Origin: Clostridia bacterium
GTDB taxonomy: Bacteria; Bacillota; Clostridia; Oscillospirales; Acutalibacteraceae
Direction of reading: 5' to 3'
Length of the DNA stretch: 44,275 nucleotides
Assembly (NCBI GenBank): GCA_017396515.1
Contig: JAFQLV010000071.1
Location: 1-44,275 of the forward strand
Part shown: positions 17,091 to 23,836 of the stretch, piece by piece
Numbering within the stretch: the first letter of the stretch is position 1
Layout of the letters: each line of letters begins with the position of its first letter
Translations under genes and position numbers: made by a program
The notes under the pieces: model-generated
Told to the model about the DNA's origin: nothing
Database searches by the model: none
What the model saw: only the letters and a program-made list of their open reading frames with translations

Positions 17091-17142
17091 CCGAAGGATA
17101 ATTATGAATTATGTATTATGTATTATGAATTTATCCTTACGG
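17091..17142. repeat. ATTATGA-type repeat framed by a short inverted repeat
   Basis: Four tandem TTATGAA/TTATGTA units on the plus strand, enclosed by CCGAAGGATAA (17091-17101) and TTATCCTTACGG (17131-17142), an imperfect inverted repeat that would put the repeat array in the loop of a hairpin. Confidence 0.65.
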
Positions 17143-17144
17143 CA

Positions 17145-17174
17145 AATTAAAAGCAGAGTGACAATCACTCTGCT
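17145..17174 (-). terminator. Intrinsic terminator after the HTH-superoxide reductase gene
   Basis: Ten-base perfect stem AGCAGAGTGA / TCACTCTGCT with a three-base loop, followed on the minus strand by TTTAATTTG. Confidence 0.85.
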
Positions 17175-17179
17175 GAATA

Positions 17180-17764
17180 TTACACTTTCTTTTTCATCAG
17201 ACCGTGTTTATTGCAGTAGATATAAAGATATCCCCTGCCACGGAACTGCATTCTCGTTTCGGCATTTCCCTCGGGATAAAGCTTGACAAAGTGAATTTTA
17301 TCGCTTGTTACATATGCAATAAAGGATATAAAGTGACTTTTGCTCATAGGATGCTTTACTGTAATAAACTTCTCATCCTCCACCGGCATAATACTCACAG
17401 TATGCTCCTCATCAATATCTTCTGCTTCAAGGGAAGGCAGGGCTATTCCGCAGCAGCTTATAACGGCAGCACCGCTTGCGTGTATAACATTACCGCAAAC
17501 AGGACAGACATAAAACTTTGAAAAAAGCATATTGGAAGACTGATTTTTATTTATAACAGTATCGCCTGACATAAGCTCCATAACAGAAACTCCCAAAGCA
17601 TAACTCAGCGGCTCAAGAAGCGAAATATCAGGCAGTCCCTTTGAGGTTTCCCATTTAGATATTGCTTTACTGCTTACACCTATTTTCTCAGCCAAGGCAG
17701 TTTGTGTAATTCCTTTTTCCTCACGAAGCTTTTTAATTGTACGGGCAGTTATATATGTATCCAT
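17180..17764 (-). CDS. XRE-type HTH regulator fused to a desulfoferrodoxin/superoxide reductase domain
   Basis: 194 residues. Residues 7-66 are a Cro/C1-type HTH (REEKGITQTALAEKIGVSSKAISKWETSKG, split here by family habit into helices 2-3). Residues 84-191 match two-centre desulfoferrodoxin: Cys87, Cys90, Cys104 and Cys105 fit the rubredoxin-like FeS4 site. His121, His138 (in KHPM), His144, Cys184 and His187 (in CNKHG) fit all five ligands of the superoxide-reducing iron centre, with the family spacing of 6 between the middle histidines and 3 between Cys and the last His. Either an oxidative-stress sensor that binds DNA or a bifunctional enzyme. Start ATG 17764 follows AAAGGAG; an in-frame extension upstream has no ribosome site. 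Confidence 0.85.
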   Translation of the reverse strand: MDTYITARTIKKLREEKGITQTALAEKIGVSSKAISKWETSKGLPDISLLEPLSYALGVSVMELMSGDTVINKNQSSNMLFSKFYVCPVCGNVIHASGAAVISCCGIALPSLEAEDIDEEHTVSIMPVEDEKFITVKHPMSKSHFISFIAYVTSDKIHFVKLYPEGNAETRMQFRGRGYLYIYCNKHGLMKKKV

Positions 17765-17847
17765 ACCAGTTCTCCTTTGGTTGATAAATACATTATAGCC
17801 TGACAAAAATCAAAAAACAACCTACGCTTCGTGGAAGAGGAAGAAAA

Positions 17848-18213
17848 CTATCTCTTCTCTTTGTATGCATAACAAAAATTTATGGGAGGTGAGGTAACCG
17901 ATATGTATACAAACTCGTCGTCGCTGTCATTTAATAAGCCATGGATTTCATCTTTTTCAAAACGCACTACATCACCCGCAGCAAACTCTTTTTCTTCGTT
18001 GTTGGCAATCAAAATTTTTCCAATACCTTTAGTGGCATACCAAATCTGTTCTGATGCATTATGAGAGTGTCTCGGTTGAATTGCTCCGGGTTCCAGATGA
18101 ACCTCTGTAATTGTTACATTTTTACTACTTGAATTATCAGGACTTAATAGCTGTCTCGATGATACGCCTGGGTTTGACAATTCGACAATTTTGTCTTTAC
18201 AAATAAATTCCAT
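17848..18213 (-). CDS. Cupin-domain protein
   Basis: 121 residues, one small beta-barrel cupin. Motif 1 is RHSHNASEQIWYATKGIGKILI with the usual His, His and Glu metal ligands; motif 2 is AAGDVVRFEKDEIHGLLN with the last His. Such proteins bind a small molecule or metal, or act as isomerases or dioxygenases; the substrate cannot be read from the sequence. It lies after the nifU terminator and before the HTH gene, 83 bp from the latter. AAAGGTTGG precedes the ATG. Confidence 0.85.
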   Translation of the reverse strand: MEFICKDKIVELSNPGVSSRQLLSPDNSSSKNVTITEVHLEPGAIQPRHSHNASEQIWYATKGIGKILIANNEEKEFAAGDVVRFEKDEIHGLLNDSDDEFVYISVTSPPINFCYAYKEKR

Positions 18214-18228
18214 AAAACCAACCTTTCA

Positions 18229-18278
18229 AAAACTAAAAACGGCGGGGAAAGAGCCCTTTAAGGCACTCACTTCCCCGC
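18229..18278 (-). terminator. Intrinsic terminator of the iscR-nifS-nifU operon
   Basis: GCGGGGAA (minus strand, 18278-18271) pairs with TTCCCCGC (18249-18242), with an inner GCC/GGC stem, then CGTTTTTAGTTTTTG. Confidence 0.88.
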
Positions 18279-18308
18279 AATTCATAATTCATAATTCGTA
18301 ATTCATAA
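18279..18308 (-). repeat. ATTATGA-type repeat between nifU stop and its terminator
   Basis: Tandem ATTATGAATT units on the minus strand (one has ATTACGAATT), beginning at the nifU stop codon and ending in GCG at the terminator stem. Confidence 0.7.
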
Positions 18309-18740
18309 TTAAATATGGCAGGCATCGTGGTCGTGATCTTCAATCTTGCCCACAATGGGTTCGGGATCGATACCCTGTCTTGTGTAATAATCGGCAAGAG
18401 CTGCCTTGATTGCCTGCTCGGCAAGCACACTGCAGTGGATTTTAACTGCAGGCAGACCGTCGAGAGCCTCAACAACCGCCTTATTTGTCAGCTTGAGCGC
18501 TTCACTTATGGGCTGACCCTTAATAAGGTCTGTTGCAATTGAGCTTGTGGCAATTGCACTTGCACAGCCATAGGTCTTGAACTTAACATCAACGATAATA
18601 TCGTTTTCAATTTTGAGATACATCTTCATTATATCTCCGCATTTTGCGTTGCCGATTTCACCAACACCGTTTGCATCTTCAATTACACCCACATTGTGGG
18701 GGTTGGCAAAATGTTCCATTACTTTTTCACTGTATTGCAT
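18309..18740 (-). CDS. nifU: Iron-sulfur cluster scaffold NifU/IscU
   Basis: 143 residues. Scaffold on which iron-sulfur clusters are assembled from sulfur supplied by NifS. The three ligand cysteines are at Cys34 (NAKCGD), Cys59 (YGCASA) and Cys103 (IHCSVLAEQA). The tail KIEDHDHDACHI is rich in His, Asp and Cys and could bind metal. Start ATG 18740 follows TAAGGAGAG; the longer reading frame upstream runs into nifS. It is 13 bp downstream of nifS. Confidence 0.95.
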   Translation of the reverse strand: MQYSEKVMEHFANPHNVGVIEDANGVGEIGNAKCGDIMKMYLKIENDIIVDVKFKTYGCASAIATSSIATDLIKGQPISEALKLTNKAVVEALDGLPAVKIHCSVLAEQAIKAALADYYTRQGIDPEPIVGKIEDHDHDACHI

Positions 18741-18753
18741 TGCTTTTCTCTCC

Positions 18754-19938
18754 TTAGCTATTCTTTTCGTTTTCGAGTATATGCTCCCAGAGTGGTGACA
18801 TATCACGAAGTCTCTCAATAATCGGCGGGAGCACCTCTAAAATATAGTCAACATCCTCCTGGGTGTTGTTTTCACCAAGTGACAGACGAAGTGAGCCGTG
18901 TGCCACCTCGTGCTTAAGACCTATTGATAAAAGCACATGGCTGGGGTCAAGGCTGCCTGAGGTGCAAGCAGAGCCGCTTGAAGCACTTACGCCCTTCATA
19001 TCCAGCATAAGAAGTAAGCTTTCTCCCTCAACGCCCTCAAAGCACATGCTGAAGTTGCCGGGAAGTCTCTTTTCGGTGTCGCCGTTTATTCTTGAATGTG
19101 AAATTTTGCTTGCACCCTCAAAAAGTCTGTCACGAAGAGCCTTTACCTTCTCATAATTTTCCTCAAGGTGCTCTGTCATTTCAGTTATAGCCACACCGAG
19201 TCCCACTATACCGGGTACATTTTCGGTACCTGCACGTCTGCCGGCTTCCTGAGCACCGCCCTCAATAAGATTAGGCAGGCGAAGACCTTTTTTGCAGTAA
19301 AGTGCGCCCGTACCCTTAACGGCATGGAATTTATGGCCTGAAAGTGAAAGCATATCAATATTCTGCTCTCTGACATCAATTTTAATGTGTCCCACAGCCT
19401 GAACTGCGTCAGTGTGGAAAAGCACACCCTTGCTGCGGCAGATCTTACCGATTTCGGCTATAGGCTGAACTGTGCCTATTTCGTTATTTGCATACATGAT
19501 TGAAACAAGGCAGGTTTCATCGGTGATAGCCCTTTCAACATCTTCTACTCTTACAAGACCGTTTTCATAAACATCAAGATAAGTTACCTTGAAGCCCTCT
19601 TTTTCAAGAGCAGCCATTGTGTGAAGCACGGCATGATGCTCAAACTTGCTTGTAATAAGGTGCTTTTTGCCTTTTTTGGCACCGAGTGCTGCTGCACCCT
19701 TGATAGCCCAGTTATCGGCTTCGCTGCCGCCTGAGGTGAAGAAAATCTCCTTAGCATCTGCACCGAGAGCCTCAGCCACCTGAGCTCTTGCCTTGTCAAC
19801 AGCTCTTGCCGCTGTCTGACCTACCGAGTAAAGGCTTGAGGGGTTGCCGTAATGTTCAGTCATATAGGGAAGCATTGCTTCAACGACTTTTTTTGAAACG
19901 GGAGTTGTTGCCGCATTATCTGCATAAACATATCTCAT
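18754..19938 (-). CDS. nifS: Cysteine desulfurase NifS/IscS
   Basis: 394 residues. Pyridoxal phosphate enzyme that takes sulfur from cysteine for iron-sulfur cluster assembly. Begins [30 protein letters not shown] is the cofactor phosphate loop; Lys203 in [15 protein letters not shown] is the Schiff-base lysine; Cys325 in [10 protein letters not shown] is the persulfide cysteine on the long class I loop. Overlaps the end of iscR by four bases. The order Rrf2 regulator, NifS, NifU is the common Clostridia ISC operon. Confidence 0.96.
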   Translation of the reverse strand: MRYVYADNAATTPVSKKVVEAMLPYMTEHYGNPSSLYSVGQTAARAVDKARAQVAEALGADAKEIFFTSGGSEADNWAIKGAAALGAKKGKKHLITSKFEHHAVLHTMAALEKEGFKVTYLDVYENGLVRVEDVERAITDETCLVSIMYANNEIGTVQPIAEIGKICRSKGVLFHTDAVQAVGHIKIDVREQNIDMLSLSGHKFHAVKGTGALYCKKGLRLPNLIEGGAQEAGRRAGTENVPGIVGLGVAITEMTEHLEENYEKVKALRDRLFEGASKISHSRINGDTEKRLPGNFSMCFEGVEGESLLLMLDMKGVSASSGSACTSGSLDPSHVLLSIGLKHEVAHGSLRLSLGENNTQEDVDYILEVLPPIIERLRDMSPLWEHILENEKNS

Positions 19939-20378
19939 TTCTTAATACACTCCAATCCTGATTTTTCTGTGGCGATACTTCTTTCGGCTAAATCCCTGAG
20001 GGTTATTCTGCTTACAACGGAAAGAGTCGCCTCATATATCTGAGTCCATATAAAGGATGTAACACAGTCGCAGTAATTCTCACATTTTCCGTTATCCTCA
20101 GCACAGGCAACAGGGGCAAGAGAGCCTTCCGTAGCCTTGAGTATGCTTTCAACGGTTATTTCCTCAGGCGGTCTTGTAAGATGATATCCGCCCTTGGCGC
20201 CTCTGACAGATTTAACAAGACCCTCTTTTGACAGCAGGTTTATTATCTGTTCAAGGTACTTTTCGGAAAGGTGCTCTCTTTCAGCAATATCCTTCAGGGA
20301 AACACAGCAGTCAGCACCGTTGACGGCAAGGTCAGTCATTATGCGCAGCCCGTATCTGCCTTTAGTTGATATTTTCAA
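19935..20378 (-). CDS. iscR: Rrf2-family regulator IscR
   Basis: 147 residues from TTG 20378. Winged-helix repressor of the downstream nifS-nifU genes, probably sensing iron-sulfur status. [18 protein letters not shown] and [40 protein letters not shown] are the Rrf2 DNA-binding signature. The cysteine cluster [13 protein letters not shown] supplies the putative cluster ligands. The TTG is preferred over the GTG nine bases earlier because AAGGGGTGA then has normal spacing and family members begin with MKIS. A promoter and a partial palindrome lie just upstream. Confidence 0.92.
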   Translation of the reverse strand: MKISTKGRYGLRIMTDLAVNGADCCVSLKDIAEREHLSEKYLEQIINLLSKEGLVKSVRGAKGGYHLTRPPEEITVESILKATEGSLAPVACAEDNGKCENYCDCVTSFIWTQIYEATLSVVSRITLRDLAERSIATEKSGLECIKK

Positions 20379-20403
20379 GAAAATCACCCCTTTTTATAAG
20401 AAT

Positions 20404-20447
20404 TCCTACTTTAATGGTAGTATATCACTATTTTTAATTCATAGCAA
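20404..20447 (-). promoter_or_regulatory. Promoter and likely operator of iscR-nifS-nifU
   Basis: Minus strand -35 TTGCTA (20447-20442), 17-bp spacer, -10 TATACT (20424-20419). Overlapping the -10 and the region just downstream is ATACTACCATTAAAGTAGGAAT (split: ATACTAC, CATTAAA, GTAGGAAT), an imperfect inverted repeat of the kind bound by Rrf2 regulators, suggesting autorepression. Confidence 0.65.
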
Positions 20448-20518
20448 GCAGATATGAATTATTTTCGGTAGAAATAATTATGGGCAAAGAGTAAAATTTT
20501 ATGCAAGAGTGACAAGAG

Positions 20519-20562
20519 AAATAAAAACAGCAATTAAAGTAAGATTTACCTTAATCGCTGTT
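20519..20562 (-). terminator. Intrinsic terminator of the small XRE gene
   Basis: On the minus strand AACAGCGATTAAGGTAA pairs with TTACTTTAATTGCTGTT around ATC, then TTTATTT. The stem starts at the stop codon of the gene. Confidence 0.88.
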
Positions 20563-20809
20563 ACCATTTGATTTCTTCAAATAAGTCTGATATTTCAACA
20601 CCGAGAACCTTAGCAAAAGCATAAAGCTCAATATCAGTTACCGTTCTTTGCTTATCCTCAATGCGTGAAACAGACCCGCGGCAAACATAAACACCCAAAA
20701 GCTCAAGTTGATTTGATAAAGCCTGCTGGCTCATCTTCTTTTCGCACCTTAGCCTCCGGATATTATGACCGACAATATTCATGTTTTCGCCGTCAATAAT
20801 TCTTGCCAT
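20561..20809 (-). CDS. Small XRE-family transcriptional regulator
   Basis: 82 residues, essentially one Cro/C1 HTH: NIRRLRCEKKMSQQALSNQLELLGVYVCRGSVSRIEDKQR, with helix 3 at SRGSV-like VCRGSVSRIE. Start ATG 20809 follows GAGGAGAAG; the longer upstream extension has no ribosome site and crosses the operator region. Single-gene unit with palindromic sites upstream, so likely autoregulated. Its other targets are not visible here. Confidence 0.85.
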   Translation of the reverse strand: MARIIDGENMNIVGHNIRRLRCEKKMSQQALSNQLELLGVYVCRGSVSRIEDKQRTVTDIELYAFAKVLGVEISDLFEEIKW

Positions 20810-20827
20810 AATCTTCTCCTCTTTGTC

Positions 20828-20890
20828 TTGACATAAGACAATTGATATGTTAACATATCGGCAAGAAAATATTGTCCTATCATAGGACAA
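20828..20890 (-). promoter_or_regulatory. Cluster of palindromes upstream of the small XRE gene (putative operators)
   Basis: Three inverted-repeat sites: TTGTCCTATCATAGGACAA (20872-20890), a perfect 19-bp palindrome; GATATGTTAACATATC (20844-20859), a perfect 16-bp palindrome; and TTGTCTTATGTCAA (minus strand, 20841-20828), which repeats the half-site TTGTCYTAT. The repeated half-site suggests one regulator binding both flanks, with the AT-rich centre palindrome overlapping the likely -10 area. Confidence 0.7.
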
Positions 20891-20934
20891 GTATGCAATT
20901 AAATATAATAAGGCGGGCAGCACCGCAAAAAGCA

Positions 20935-21089
20935 GGCAGGTCGCTACCCACGGTAGCGACCTGCCTTAAATTAAGATTGATAAAACTGCAAGCTTCTGAG
21001 CTTTAACTCTGCGGCGAGAAATTTTAAAACTACATCACTATAAACCCGCGACCGCAATTTTGCATTCTGCACTTTGCATTTTGCATTTA
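20935..21089. repeat. Intergenic repeat: GGCAGGTC hairpin plus TGCAAAA module
   Basis: Perfect 14-bp hairpin GGCAGGTCGCTACC / GGTAGCGACCTGCC (20935-20948 / 20952-20965), then TAAGATTGATAAA, TTCTGAG, and at 21045-21089 CCCGCGACCGC followed by TGCATTTTGCAT-type units. Same modular order as at 7544-7683. The TGCAAAA array abuts the stop codon of the ABC gene on the minus strand. Confidence 0.78.
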
Positions 21090-21094
21090 ATTTA

Positions 21095-23833
21095 TTACTC
21101 TGTTCTCAGCGCCTCAACGGGGTCCTTCTTAGCTGCAAGAGATGAGGGCACAAGACCTGCAATGAAGGTAAGACCCATACTGATGCAGACAAGTGTAACT
21201 GCCGCACCGAAGGGAAGCACTGCTGCCGCACCTGTGTTTGTCAGGTAATCAAGCAGGAGGTTTATGGGAATCTCAAGCAGCAATGTACAGCCTATACCCA
21301 GCAAGCCTGCCGCAAGACCCACAATGATAGTCTCGGCATTGAATACACTTGAAACATCACCCTTTGATGCACCGATTGCACGAAGAATACCGATTTCCTT
21401 TGTTCTTTCAAGAACTGAAATGTAGGTGATAATACCTATCATAATTGATGAAACAACAAGTGAAATTGCAACGAACATAACAAGCACATAAGTAACAATA
21501 TCAATAATTTTTGTTACAGATGAAAGCAGCATACCAACGGGGTCTGTGGGGCTGATTTCATATTCGGCATGACCGTCTGCAGTTACCTGTTCATTATAGT
21601 AGCCTATCATTTCGTTGAGCTCTTCTTTTGACTCAAAGCTCTTGGGATAGAAATAAATTGATGTGGGTGTGTCTGCAGGCTGATAGCCTAATATTTTCAT
21701 AGTGTTTTCATAGGAGCACTCTGCATTGATTGTGTCAATATATGCCTGCTTGAGAGCGAGCACCTGCTCGTCATTGAGATAGCCCTCCATAAGCTTTTTC
21801 TGCAGGTCGGTCATATCACCGAAGCTGAAAAGTGAGGACATATCCATTATGTCAACCTCTGAAAGGTCAATATCTGCCGCAAAGCTCATAAAGGGACCTA
21901 TATCAAGATAGTCCATATTAATAAGACTCATATCAATATCAACAAGGTCGAAATCGTTTACTGTCATTTCCATAAACTCAAGACCTGTGATTACATCCTT
22001 ATGCGTGTTTGCAAGCTGTTCCTTGACAACCTGTGAGTTTTTGGTGTAATCAAGAGCATATTCCATAAGCTCTGTTGTGTAGCCTATACCGCCGGTACCA
22101 ACAGAAAGAACATTGTCTTCATCGGGACGGATAATACCTACAATGCTGATTTCAAGGCCCTTATCAATAAGCTTTCTGACATAAGAGAGGTTTGCACTCT
22201 TATCGCTCCAGAGACCGGTTTTCTCATCTTTGACCATATAGTCACAGTTGAGCACAAGCTTAAATTTCATATCGCAGATTTCTTCATAAGAGAAGGACTG
22301 CTCTTCTGCTTTCATTTCACCGTTGCCTGAAAGGGCACCCATAATGTTTGATGAAAGCTGAGTCTGATCCTTGATGCCGAGAGCGTAAAGAAGCAGCTCA
22401 TTGATTTCGTTGTTTGCGTCAACCATAAGCACAACCTCATTTTTAGCCTGAGGAAGTCTGCCGTAAATTACATCATACTGTCTTGAAACAACATCGTTGT
22501 CGCCGATAAGCTCAATCCATGCATCCATCATTGATGAGGACATAAAGCCTTCCATACCTGCCATAATATTGTTGCCCATATCAGCCATAGCTGTGTTGGG
22601 GTTAACCTTAACAACACCCTTTGAGGTGTCTGCCTTATAAATATTAAGGGGTGTGGAATATTTGAACTGAATATCGTTGCAAAGACCTCTGAAGGTTTCC
22701 CAGTTGTCGTCAATATACTTTTTAAAGCTCTTGATATTATTTGATGAGGACTGAGCGATAAAGGTGTTGATAAGCTCGGTGAACATATCGTTGACATAAA
22801 CCTTATCAAGGGTGTTGGATGAATTCATCATCTCTTCACCCATGCCCATAACGGCACTCATCATATTATCAGTGTTTACTGCTTCTCTCTCAACAGACAT
22901 GGGGTACGCCATAAGAGTGTCATTCTGCACCTTATCAACATAGTTCTGAATACCTGTTGAAAGAGCCAGCACGAGGGCAATACCGATAATACCGATAGAG
23001 CCTGCAAAGGCCGTAAGGAAGGTTCTGCCCTTTTTGGTGGCAAGGTTTCTCATGCTCAGACCAAAGGCTGTTACCATGCTCATTGAGGGCTTTCTGCCCT
23101 TTTTCTTTTCCTCTTCCGCTTTGACTTTTTCATTTTCAAAATCCTGTGCCTCAGGCTCATAGGGATTTGAGTCGTCAATAACCTTACCGTCAACGCACTT
23201 GATAATTCTGTTTGAATATTCATAGGCAAGGTCCGGGTTATGTGTAACCATAATTATGAGCTTATCCTTGGAGATTTCCTTAAGCAGCTCCATAATCTGA
23301 ACGCTTGTTTCACTGTCAAGAGCACCTGTAGGCTCGTCGGCAAGAAGAATGTCCGGGTTGTTGATAAGAGCTCGTGCAATGGCAACTCTCTGCATCTGAC
23401 CGCCCGACATCTGATTGGGTCTTTTGTTTATATGGTCACCGAGACCCACCTGCTTTAAGGCTGCAATTGCTCTTTCTCTTCTTTCCTTTTTAGAAACACC
23501 TGAAAGTGTAAGAGCAAGCTCAACATTTGCAAGCACACTCTGGTGAGGGATAAGGTTATAGCTCTGGAAAACAAAGCCGATTGAGTGGTTTCTGTAGGTA
23601 TCCCAGTTATCGTCGGTGAAATTTTTGGTTGACTTACCGTTGATTATAAGGTCACCGCTTGTATATTTATCAAGACCGCCTATAAGGTTGAGAAGTGTTG
23701 TTTTACCGCAGCCCGAGGGACCGAGAATTGAAACAAATTCGCTTTCTCTGAAGTTGATGCTGACATCGTTGAGGGCTCTGACGGTTGTGTCACCTGTCAC
23801 ATAATCTTTAATTATATTCTTTAATATGAGCAT
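21095..23833 (-). CDS. ABC exporter, ATPase fused to FtsX/MacB-type permease
   Basis: 912 residues. The N-terminal ~230 residues are a LolD/MacB-type ATPase: Walker A GPSGCGKTTLLNLIGG, FVFQSYNLIPHQSVLANV, signature MSGGQMQRVAIARAL, Walker B ILLADEPTGALD, H-loop VTHNPDLA. A linker rich in Glu/Lys leads to one membrane helix near residue 275-295, then a very large extracytoplasmic domain of about 470 residues, then three C-terminal helices, with the FtsX-type ISVLERTKEIGILRAIGASKGDV between them. Such mechanotransmission exporters move peptides or lipids from the outer leaflet. It lies 3 bp after the duplicated surface protein and is controlled by the upstream MarR gene. The substrate is unknown. 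Confidence 0.9.
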   Translation of the reverse strand: MLILKNIIKDYVTGDTTVRALNDVSINFRESEFVSILGPSGCGKTTLLNLIGGLDKYTSGDLIINGKSTKNFTDDNWDTYRNHSIGFVFQSYNLIPHQSVLANVELALTLSGVSKKERRERAIAALKQVGLGDHINKRPNQMSGGQMQRVAIARALINNPDILLADEPTGALDSETSVQIMELLKEISKDKLIIMVTHNPDLAYEYSNRIIKCVDGKVIDDSNPYEPEAQDFENEKVKAEEEKKKGRKPSMSMVTAFGLSMRNLATKKGRTFLTAFAGSIGIIGIALVLALSTGIQNYVDKVQNDTLMAYPMSVEREAVNTDNMMSAVMGMGEEMMNSSNTLDKVYVNDMFTELINTFIAQSSSNNIKSFKKYIDDNWETFRGLCNDIQFKYSTPLNIYKADTSKGVVKVNPNTAMADMGNNIMAGMEGFMSSSMMDAWIELIGDNDVVSRQYDVIYGRLPQAKNEVVLMVDANNEINELLLYALGIKDQTQLSSNIMGALSGNGEMKAEEQSFSYEEICDMKFKLVLNCDYMVKDEKTGLWSDKSANLSYVRKLIDKGLEISIVGIIRPDEDNVLSVGTGGIGYTTELMEYALDYTKNSQVVKEQLANTHKDVITGLEFMEMTVNDFDLVDIDMSLINMDYLDIGPFMSFAADIDLSEVDIMDMSSLFSFGDMTDLQKKLMEGYLNDEQVLALKQAYIDTINAECSYENTMKILGYQPADTPTSIYFYPKSFESKEELNEMIGYYNEQVTADGHAEYEISPTDPVGMLLSSVTKIIDIVTYVLVMFVAISLVVSSIMIGIITYISVLERTKEIGILRAIGASKGDVSSVFNAETIIVGLAAGLLGIGCTLLLEIPINLLLDYLTNTGAAAVLPFGAAVTLVCISMGLTFIAGLVPSSLAAKKDPVEALRTE

Positions 23834-23836
23834 CTC

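Noticed and set aside
18741..18818. N-terminal extension of nifU
   Set aside because: The longer frame overlaps the end of nifS and lacks a ribosome site, while TAAGGAGAG sits just before the ATG at 18740.
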